DNA of 64,000 bases, taken from positions 7,370,001-7,434,000 of the forward strand of contig CM072806.1 in the NCBI GenBank assembly GCA_037013495.1. The letters are read 5' to 3'. A model generated the notes under the pieces. It was not told where the DNA came from and did not search any database. It saw only the letters and a list, made by a program, of their open reading frames with translations. This document shows positions 55,626-64,000 of the stretch, piece after piece. Made by a program: the position numbers and the translations under genes. This stretch comes from Hippophae tibetana (Eukaryota; Streptophyta; Magnoliopsida; Rosales; Elaeagnaceae). Position 1 is the stretch's first letter; each line of letters begins with the position of its first letter.

Positions 55626-55695
55626 TATTGTTATTAAAACTCACACTCATGCTTTAGGGTCAGTTGTGGACTCTTTAGTCCATTCAGCAATAAAG

Positions 55696-56900
55696 TTAGC
55701 AAGAGCATGTCTCTTTTATCGCTGACAAGGGTTTATAATGTATCTCAAACTCACTCAATTCAATAGCTAGTTGAGAGAGATGACCAGATTGGTCCAGGTT
55801 TTTTAAAATATTCTTCATGGGATAAGATGTGAGGATGTCTATCTTATGTGCTCCAAAATAATGCCTAAGTTTTCTAGCGATCATTATTATCATAAATGCT
55901 ACCTTATATAGTGAAGGATATTATTGATCTTCTCCCATTAGGGAATGGCTTATATAGTATACGAGATGTTGTCTCCCCTCTCTATTGACTACTAATACAA
56001 CACTAGCCGTTTTATCCATGAAGAACATATACATATGTAACACCTCATCGATAGTAGGATTGGTTAAGAAAGGCACATTCCCTAAGTATTCTTTAATGGA
56101 CTAAAACACTTGTTCACATTCTACATTACACACGTAATCCTTGTTTTTCTTTAACAACTAAAAAAATGATAAGTATTTCTCTATGCGCTTGGAAATGAAA
56201 CAACTTAACACATTTATACGCCCATTTAGTTGTTAAACCTTTTTAATACAACCTAGAGACCTCATGTTCACAAGAGCGAAAATTATGTCGGGGATGGCTT
56301 ATATCCCTCTGGAAGACACTAAATAGCATATGAACTTACCCAAGGTTACTCAAGAGACACTTTTTGGATTAAACCGCATTTAACAACCTCTTATTATGGC
56401 AAAGACTTATACATAAACATTAAGTTTCAATAGATTGGACCCTCGAAAATTTTGTTTACTAGCCTTTGATTAGTAGCCCCTGCATGCTTTAAACCAAAAG
56501 ACATCCTCGTATAACAATATGTTCCTTCTTTAGTGATGAAAGCCATTTTTTATTAATCTCTAGGGTGCATTCAGATCTGATGGTATCCTAAGTATGTGTC
56601 TATGAAGCTCATCGTTTCAAAACAAACCATGAAATTGACTAGTTGATCAATGTTTTGCAATGTAAAGCAATCCTTTGGCACAACGGTATTAAGATTTGTA
56701 AAGTCGACACACATTCTATGATCTTCTTCCACCTTGTTCTCCAATATAACATTCGACATCCATATTAGATAGTCGACTTTGTGAACCCAACCTACACTCT
56801 TAAGGAATTAACTTTCTTTTTATGATGTCACTTTTATCTCGAACAAATCTCATTTTCATTATTGAACTAGCTTCTTGGTATGGTCAACATTTAACTCATG
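55696..56900 (-). pseudogene. Gypsy reverse transcriptase and RNase H remnants
   Basis: RT start: DHRMCVDFTNLNTVVPKD, then IDQLVNF, then FETMSFIDTYLGYHQI (56759-56571). RNase H end: ARKLRHYFGAHKIDILTSYP, then LSQLAIELSEFEIHYKP (55880-55720). The middle, including the expected YxDD box, is too decayed to read. Confidence 0.8.
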
Positions 56901-57211
56901 AGAAATTATGGATGGATCAATACATAGCATGTCTTATGGTTTCCATGCAAAAAGGTCTACATTACCCTTCAAGAACTCAATTATAGTAGCTCTTAACTTA
57001 TATGCAAGATTAGAATTGATTTTTAAAGACTTGTCTTCTGTAGGTTCCTATACAAATATTATTTCATAATCTTCTGAAGCAACTATCATGATTTGACTTC
57101 TTACTAATTACATAGCCCCTGGGTTCGAACATTGTTTTTTCTTTGGTTGCTACTTTGATATAGAGGTAAAGTACTTTTCATGGCAAAATTGTAACAATTC
57201 CTTACCTTGTT

Positions 57212-58020
57212 CTATTCTCCTCTTATTTTTCTTATCCCATCAATCGTGAAATACTTAATGAGCTGATGATGAGTGGAGAGAACTATTCTCATCTTATGGA
57301 TCCATGGTGTCCCAAATATCACATTGTAATAAGTGGGGGTATCCAATACTACAAAACTTATAAGGACGATTGCTTCTTCCATAGAGGCAAAGAGATGTAT
57401 GGCCCCTAGTGACATGTTCACACTACCATTGAAACCCACAAGCGGCATCTACAATTAAGTGGTTTCCTTGGGGCCTATTCTCATGTCCAACAGTGCGAAC
57501 AAATACATTAAATTAGAAGAACTAACATTGTCAACCAGAATTTTGTGTCCTTCACAATGTGCGATCTTAACTGTGATGACTAAAGGATCATTTTGAGGTG
57601 GTACCACTTCTCATCCCTCAAAAATGATAGGGAAGACATGTTCTTTTCGTTTCAAGTTGTATATAAGTCGATGTGTATCCCTTGCTTCCCATACATACCT
57701 CTTCCTTGAATTACTAAAGTAACCTAATATAGTCAGTCCACTATGTATGGTGTGAATTAGCATACATCACCTTGGGGAGATTGATTAGGTTTGTTATTGT
57801 CTCAGAGAACATGGTTTGGAGGAACAAAATCTCTTTAGTAAGGGGGATTATTCACTTCTTTGTTACCTCATCTTGGACCTTTATTCCTATCAACAAAATC
57901 TCCCAAATGTCTTCTTGGCAAAAGATGTTTAATTTCCCACTCTAGGTGTATGCAATCCTTGGTCCAATGACCTATATCTTTACAAAAATCACAATACTTG
58001 TTGGGGTTCTTAAGTGGAGA
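57212..58020 (-). pseudogene. Gypsy gag zinc finger and protease region
   Basis: 57890-58020: CDFCKDIGHWTKDCIHLEWE, a gag-type zinc knuckle. 57212-57448: PLVGFNGSVNMSLGAIHLF, DTPTYYNVIFGTPWIHKM and a closing GIRKIRGE, the typical protease-to-RT linker of Tat/Athila elements. Stops between the parts. Confidence 0.8.
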
Positions 58021-58029
58021 TTTCATAGT

Positions 58030-59400
58030 GAAAGTTTATAAAATATGGACTTGATTAACCTAGAGAGAGGTGAATAGGTTATTTTTAATTTTTACCAATT
58101 TATAATTTAATAACCTAAATAAAACGGCTAGGCATGAAATCATGTGTAAAAATAAAGTGTAGATATAAAAGAATAACACATGCTATTTTTAGGTGAAAAC
58201 AACCTAGGCCACAACCATAACCTAATAGGAAAACCACCGGTCTACTAGACCACCTAACTTTCCACTATGAAAAAACAATGTTCAAATACAAATTTGGTCT
58301 TTACTAGCCTCCCTAGGATACTGTCCCAATTTACCTTACTTACGAGCCTCTGCTCTATTTTCACAGTTTCTAATATTAGGGTGAGCGGTTTCTAGACCAA
58401 CGTTCCAATAAGTTTCCCGCTAATCAGATACGTTCCTGAATTAACTGCAAAATGGTTAGCACAAAAACACAAGTACCCGTGTGTGTTCTAGAACAAATTT
58501 AATAATGAATAATCCTAACTAGATGATTCAAAACATATGTCACTTAAATCAAATCAACTAGTAAATCCTAGAGCAAAAAGATCAAGTACAAGTTCAATAA
58601 AAATAGTTTTTTTATTGATTAATAATTAAATAAAATAACTATGATGTGATAAAAACAATTATTTGATCGAACAATTTAAGAAAAAAAAAGTCATAAGAAC
58701 ATATTAGCAAAATATCATTAATTAATTAAGCTTATTAATCAATCAAACATAACCACTAATATTTGATAGATTAACTAAATAAATAAGCCTAAATAATTAT
58801 GATCTTATATTTATAAAACAAGAAAGAGAAATTTAGAATAACAGAATAATGTTCTTTTGTGGTTGATTGAAACAATGAACAATGAGTTTTATTTATAGGA
58901 AAAATTGAAACTCTTAATCCTATGTAATTGATAAATGTATTTTTTTTTATTGCAAATAAGACTAGTAATACTCATTAATTAAAAAGACTTATATTTAAAG
59001 AATAATTCTTTTAAAATAGACTCATTAATCATGAAGGTTCATATTTAAAAAAGAGTTATTTAAAAGTATATTTTATGCTATTTTTTAGGCTAAAAATTTA
59101 AACTATAATTTAGAGTATATCTTATCTAATATTTTAGCATATATCTTATTCTATATTTTAGTATAAATATTTTAGCAACAAAAAAAATTTCAAATTTATA
59201 AATATGTGTTATTAAATGCGTGAGTGCAATTCTATGTGTTATAATTATAACAGATATACCTGAAGTACGATTATTTGAAATTTTGAAATTTCTTCAACTT
59301 TGTTTGATAGACTTGATAACGAACTTAAAAATAAGTTTATAGGTAAATATTTTGTCTATGAAAATAGTTAACACTTATAATCCTTGTACATAGGTTTTGG
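58030..59400. other. Foreign insertion replacing most of gag in the Tat-like element
   Basis: Between the gag zinc finger and the primer-site leader lies about 1.35 kb that does not translate into gag. It starts near TGGACTTGATTAACCTAGAG and ends near AATAGTTAACA, which could be TG...CA ends of a solo LTR, but the flanks do not match convincingly. A GC-richer part lies at 58200-58500. No coding motifs. Confidence 0.4.
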
Positions 59401-59476
59401 CCAATTTATGTGATTAATGCACTCCATACGTTGTAACGCCTCAACCAACGAGATATTATGGACTAGAAAGATTTAA

Positions 59477-59496
59477 GATCCCACGACGAGCGCCAA
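59477..59496 (-). other. Primer-binding site of the Tat-like element
   Basis: The minus strand reads TTGGCGCTCGTCGTGGGATC, 21 bases after the LTR edge; it matches the gypsy TTGGCGCCxxCxGTGGGG pattern. Confidence 0.7.
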
Positions 59497-59517
59497 TTAT
59501 TTGAAGAAGTGCTACTG

Positions 59518-59940
59518 TGTTAGAAATTCTAGTGAGATGTTAGTGAAAAGCTAATACTTAGATCATCTATTCATCTTATTAGTGTGATATACATATATAT
59601 ATATAAGCATACAAGAGGTAGGTATCAGAACCGATCTAAAATGATATTTTACAATTAGAATCAAGTTACTAAGATCAAATCGATATCCCAGTGATCAAGT
59701 CGCTAGGGTTACGCACCCCTTATATAGACGCGGGATGCCACCAAATCGTTTGATCCCAATGTCTACACATAACCGGATCGTCATGTGCATGGTACATCAA
59801 AGGTTAAGTAGCTAAAACGAGCTACTGCTTATCCATGTCAAGCCGCAATACACGAACTACTAGATACGATGTGCTCTATACGGGTGAGGTGATCTAGGTC
59901 GTAAGGATTGCATACCTCTTTACACGTAAAATACCTAACA
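59518..59940 (-). repeat. 5' LTR of the Tat-like element
   Basis: 423 bp, TGTTAGAAAT to ACCTAACA on the plus strand; partner of 48998-49428. Confidence 0.85.
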
Positions 59941-61293
59941 GTTATAGTGAAAATATACTAGCAATATCCTTAAAATGGGATTTGTAGGATTGCCCGGGAA
60001 GGCAATTTGGATTAAGCTTAAAGCCAAATTCTTAGCATAATTACAATAAGACATAAAGCCAAATTAAGCTCTTTAAATTTTATAGCAATTTGCATCTTCA
60101 GTTGTCAGCACCAAATTTCAAACGAGTTTGGGCCATTTTCACCCGAATGTCCCATCTTCAATCAAATAGAAAGATAAACTTTCAAATTAACGTTAACAAT
60201 CAGTTCAAGATTTATTAAGAGATATAACACTTCTTAGACAGTGGCTAAACTTTATTCTTTCTACATCACTTAGAATCCAAAATTTGTAATCAAAATCACT
60301 AGTAAGAAATATTATATGAAATTTGAGAGCAACTCCACTCACAATAAGTTGTACGAACTCATGCGATAAAATATAAGCAGCGGCATCATAAAGTTACTTT
60401 ATATTAAATTAAATTATCTGTATTATTTTATCTTTTAAATTAAAAATATTATTATATTATTTCTAACTTAAAAAAATAGATTAATTAAAAATAAAATAAA
60501 TAATTTTAACAATTTTTTTATTAAAATATTATTTTAAATATGAATAAAAGATTATCATTTTTTAACAAAAATTTACTTTAAACTTATAATTATTAGATTC
60601 GAAAAATTGGATAACATAAATCCATTATTATTACAAAATAGATTTTCGTAAATAATAATAAATTTATGATAGACTAATAAATAAAAAACTAAAATACATT
60701 GAGGGTAAGTTTTTTTCTTCTATTTTTTATCAATTTTTTTACGTCAGTTATAAATGCCTTGCAACGTTAAATAATTATAATATATTTTTTTTGTTAAGTT
60801 TCTCCTTGTGATGGTTTCTGATACAACAATAATACCTTAGTAATTAAACATATAATTTATTTGTACACGTACGAAGTTTGAGTCCCTTGTGTTATAATTA
60901 TTTAATTATTTAAAAAGTGCAACTGTTCAAACAATTTTATTGTTATATTTTTTATTTTTTATTAAAACGATAAAAAATAATTAAAATTAATAGAAATAAC
61001 TTTTAAAAACTCAACAAGGATATTTAGTCTTAAAATATATATTAAATAATCATTTAACATTAAATTAAATAATATAAAAATTATAATTATAATAAAAATT
61101 ATAAAATATAGTTTGATATGCTACCACACAAAAAAAATCAATTCACAGACTCAGTGGTAACTATCATGGGTATAGAACATCCATCAGAAAAAGAAAAGTA
61201 GATATGACCTGTGACATTATAAGAATCTTCTTTATATTAACTTAAAATTTTCTTGAATTTAACAAAACCAGAGCTTGAAGTTTAGACGGAGGC
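59941..61293. other. Intergenic DNA and upstream region of the formamidase locus
   Basis: AT-rich. No gene recognised; promoter elements of the first formamidase exon presumably lie in the last few hundred bases, but no clear TATA box can be singled out. Confidence 0.45.
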
Positions 61294-61512
61294 ATGGCTT
61301 ATTACGGTGGTAGATTGGTTGTGGCCATAGATTTGAAGAAGAAGGCAAGGGAACAGAAGCTTCCTCTTCATAATAGGTGGCACCCAGAGATACCTCCAGT
61401 GGCAGAAGTTACAGTTGGAGAAGTTTTTAGAGTCGAGATGGTGGATTTTAGTGGAGGTGGAATTACTAAGAATTACTCTGTAGAGGACATCAAATACGCT
61501 GATCCTTCTACT
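61294..61512 (+). CDS. Isolated first exon of a formamidase/acetamidase gene
   Basis: 73 codons from ATG to a good donor (ACT followed by GTGAGT), phase 0. It has the conserved QKLPLHNRWHP block (residues 21-31) and FRVEMVD (44-50) of the plant FmdA_AmdA family. It is the same length as the exon at 62676-62894 and about 55% identical in protein (40 of 73 by eye), so the duplication is old, yet the frame, ATG and donor are intact. No exon 2 can be found between it and the second copy. It may splice onto exon 2 at 63326, which has the right phase, or be the leftover of a deleted gene. These enzymes hydrolyse formamide or acetamide to ammonia and the acid; exon 1 alone would not be active. Confidence 0.75.
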
Positions 61513-62675
61513 GTGAGTTTTCATATTTATTTTATTTTTCTACCCAAAATATATATATATATATTTGAAACCATACAAATGAAATGGTATGGTATGGTAA
61601 TTCATAATTTTCAGTTTTAAGGTGTCTTTATCTGCTACAGGTTATGTTAGCAAAAGAAAAAAATAAATAAATTAGGTTAAGCTTAGTACTCAAAAAGGAA
61701 ATGTAATATTTCAAGAAGTGCTTTTAGGAATGAAACATCACATTTTCTCCTTCTCAGCCAAGGAATATTACGTAATATTTTTTTCTTAAAGCACTTTGTC
61801 TGACAAAAGCATCAGCAAAACAAACACTTATGCGTTCTGCTAATCATTTATCAATCAATTAACAGAACACTCGAGTCTTGGCAGGTACTTAAAATAACAT
61901 CACAACAGTAGAAAAATATGAAAATCATGATTTACATTGGAAAGCAAAATTTACAAGATAAATAAAAAAGCGCTAACCTCCACCAAGTATAATATGGATT
62001 TTACAAGAATAATAATAGCCGGTTTAATTAGGAGTTAAGTTTTTAAGTTGTGTGTTTTATTGTGATTAAAATTAGTTTTTTGTGTTTTAATTAATTTGTT
62101 AAATAAAACATAAACTCATTTGGTGATAGTTTTTTGCTTTTTTGAAAAATGTAAACGACATTTTTTTGAATAATATAAGCATAACACATGAAATTTGTTT
62201 GGTACCACACATTTAACATAATAATTTCATATTTAATACGTGAATCCAAATAAAAATTTACCAGAATATTTTTACACTTCCGTATAATTAACTCTGCGGT
62301 AAAGAAATACCATATTCTCAAATTTATCGTACAGATTTTGATTAGTCATATTCAATTGTAGACTTTGGGACTCAGTCCTATTTGTCTTGTCCTGAATAGT
62401 TGTTTGGGGGACCATTGGACAATGGGAAAATATGTTACTCTTCCTTGTCATCAAGTAGTTCTTTAGATTCTAGCTTCCCTTTCATATACGGGTGGTATAA
62501 CAGCCTGGTGTACCATCGGTGTATCTAATGTATCAAATCCATTGATTTTTAAAAGAAGAAAAAAAATTAATAAAAAGATTTTCCCAGTTCTCAAAATAAT
62601 ACAATCGCAATTAAAACCTAAATTTATGAATTAAACATCTCCAAATTCCTATTTTCTTCTCTTGTGATTTGAACT
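61513..62675. other. DNA between the two formamidase first exons
   Basis: AT-rich, searched by eye for the conserved exon-2 start VHYLSGP; none found. It holds an intron-like start (GTGAGTTTTC) and no repeat recognised. Confidence 0.5.
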
Positions 62676-63563
62676 ATGGCTCCTCGGACTCCGAAACTGG
62701 TAGTGCCAATAGATATAAACATCAAGCCATGGCAGCAGAAGCTACCTCTTCATAACCGTTGGCACCCTCAAATTCCAGCAGTATCAGATGTTAAAACTGG
62801 TGAACTTTTTAGAATAGAAATGGTAGATTGGACAGGAGGTATTGTTAAGGATGACAATTCTGCACTTGATATTAAGTTTATAGACTTCTCAACTGTAAGT
62901 ACTTTCATTTTAACATAAAAATCAAATTTCAGTTTCAACGACCCTAAAGAGTTCCAATAACATTAGATGATTAGAACAGACCAAACATGTGGAATATTCA
63001 CGAACTTTTAAAGTAGGTAAAAAAGACATCACGGATTTGTTTGCTTATGCTTTTTAGATCTGTAAAAGCACTCATAACCAGACCCATTAAGCACAAAAAT
63101 AATCTAGCAAAACTGCTATCCATATCCATTAAGCACATTTAAAATTCTCGACAGTAGCAAAAGTACGGTGTTTCTTCTTGAATGTGCTTTATCTTAAAAT
63201 CACTTATGGTTGAAACCGCTTTTTACTATATGCACAAGAAAATAAGTTGTGGTTCCAAAGGTGGTACTAATATTGTCAACATGGATTGATATTTACTTTA
63301 AAGACTAATAGTTGGACCGCCACAGGTTCATTATCTTAGCGGACCTATTAGAATTCTGGACCAGGATGGTGTTCCGGCGAAGCCGGGTGATCTTCTGGTG
63401 GTTGAAATTTGCAACTTAGGTCCTCTACCAGGAGATGAATGGGGTTACACGGCAACCTTTGACAGAGAGAATGGGGGTGGTTTTCTGACCGACCATTTTC
63501 CACATGCAACCAAAGCAATTTGGTACTTTGAAGGAATATATGCCTATTCTCCTCACATTCCTG
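62676..63563 (+). CDS. Formamidase/acetamidase family gene, exons 1 and 2 (continues past window)
   Basis: Exon 1 is 62676-62894 (73 codons, donor ACT followed by GTAAGT). Intron 1 is 62895-63325 (431 bp, acceptor CCACAG). Exon 2 is 63326-63563 (79 codons plus one base, donor CTG followed by GTTAGT). Exon 2 carries VHYLSGPIRILDQDG, KPGDLLVVEICNLGPLPGDE, WGYTATFDRENGGGFLTDHF and a Pro-rich end. Together this is about 152 residues, the N-terminal third of a plant FmdA_AmdA protein (about 450 residues in Arabidopsis At4g37550/At4g37560). No later exon is visible up to 64000, so the gene runs off the edge. Intact so far, probably functional. The family is annotated as amide hydrolase; the real plant substrate is not well settled. 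Confidence 0.92.
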
Positions 63564-63834
63564 GTTAGTTAGTCTTTCTTTTACAAGTTATGTTTTAAAA
63601 AAGTATTGACAACTATGTTACATTGATTTGACCGAGAGAAAAAAAAAATGTTACATTGATTCTTCAATTTTATGGAACTCTTATATGTCTCGATGTAAAG
63701 TCAAAATCATCTCCTCTCCCTCCCAAGACGGAGCTGGTTTCCTCCGAATAATGTATTTGATACTCTAATTTGAGATAAATTTAGAGTAAATTAAAAGAAA
63801 TTGGTTGCAGAGATAGGTATTTTATTGGAAGATA

Positions 63835-64000
63835 ACTAAAATCGTGGTTATTTACAAATATTCACTGTTTTTTTCCAAAACTAATCATAACTGATTAGGC
63901 ATAAAATAAGTATGGTTATTGTAATTTTAAAATTATATTTAATCAAAACTGAATATATATTAATGTTATATTTTTTTATCCACATATAATTATGTACTAA
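63835..64000. repeat. Repeat related to the insertion at 34736-35244
   Basis: Blocks ATGGTTATTGTAAT, ACTGAATATATATTAATGTTA and CACATATAATTATGTA correspond to ATGGTTATTATAAT, TTGAACATATATTAATATTA and TACATATAATTACATA at 34826-34891. Cut by the window edge; it lies inside intron 2 of the formamidase gene. Confidence 0.5.

Larger units (their letters stand above)
48998..59940 (-). mobile_element. Tat-like Ty3/gypsy element with antisense extra ORF, about 10.9 kb, decayed
   Basis: LTRs at 48998-49428 and 59518-59940 begin TGTTAG and end CTAACA. On the minus strand from the right come primer site, leader, a foreign insertion, gag zinc finger (57890-58020), protease (57212-57448), RT (about 56500-56900), RNase H (55696-56000), archaeal-type RNase H (55330-55625), integrase (54098-54990) and a tandem array (53146-53870). 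Then follows an ORF region on the opposite strand (49810-52960) before the 3' LTR. The second RNase H and the antisense ORF between pol and the 3' LTR are marks of the Tat lineage (Retand/Ogre relatives). Flanks TAGTA and GTTAT do not match, so no target duplication is recognised. All frames are broken. Confidence 0.85.

Noticed and set aside
61282-61524. 80-codon minus-strand open frame
   Set aside because: Antisense shadow of the formamidase first exon.

Overview
The window is nuclear DNA of a flowering plant, most likely a eudicot. It is strongly AT-rich, has introns with GT-AG borders, plant-specific gene families (GRAS, LOB-domain), dense decayed LTR retrotransposons of both Ty1/copia and Ty3/gypsy type, and a piece of chloroplast DNA (petG-trnW spacer plus trnW). 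The species cannot be read from the sequence. No bacterial, CRISPR or viral-genome features are seen.

Host genes, left to right: (1) 3.0-5.0 kb, minus strand, a SAGA subunit of the ADA1/HFI1/TADA1 family with an intron in its 5' leader; (2) 14.0-15.4 kb, minus strand, an intronless GRAS gene of the SCARECROW-LIKE 32 type; (3) 32.7-33.5 kb, minus strand, a two-exon class II LOB-domain gene (LBD40/41/42 group); (4) 61.3-64.0 kb, plus strand, a formamidase/acetamidase locus: an isolated first exon followed by a second first exon plus exon 2, with the rest of the gene beyond the window. These genes are unrelated to each other; there is no cluster or pathway.

Everything else is mobile-element sequence or decayed intergenic DNA. 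0-0.6 kb: copia integrase remnant next to a PBS/LTR piece. 5.7-6.4 and 8.8-9.5 kb: two copies of an AT-rich MITE-like family, the second nested in a gypsy LTR. 8.6-13.7 kb: plus-strand gypsy element reduced to gag and protease. 20.1-21.2 kb: very old copia RT/RNase H remnant. 22.8-27.8 kb: complete-ended minus-strand copia with 222-bp LTRs, a gag deletion and several disabling point mutations. 34.1-37.9 and 49.0-59.9 kb: two members of one Tat-like gypsy family, with solid evidence for an antisense extra ORF and an archaeal-type RNase H in the longer copy. 39.2-40.5 kb: short non-autonomous LTR element with perfect target-site duplications. 42.2-48.5 kb: the youngest and best-preserved element, a plus-strand copia with 0.92-kb LTRs, TTTAC target duplications and an almost intact 1291-codon gag-pol frame broken by one TGA.

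I found no clearly new autonomous biological system. The most interesting signals are a regular array of seven CCGTT-type motifs about 28 bp apart in the U3 of the 42-48 kb copia, the duplicated formamidase first exon that could act as an alternative first exon, the TRIM-like element with three exact-period 100-bp internal repeats, and the Tat-type element with an antisense ORF and a roughly 180-bp tandem array.
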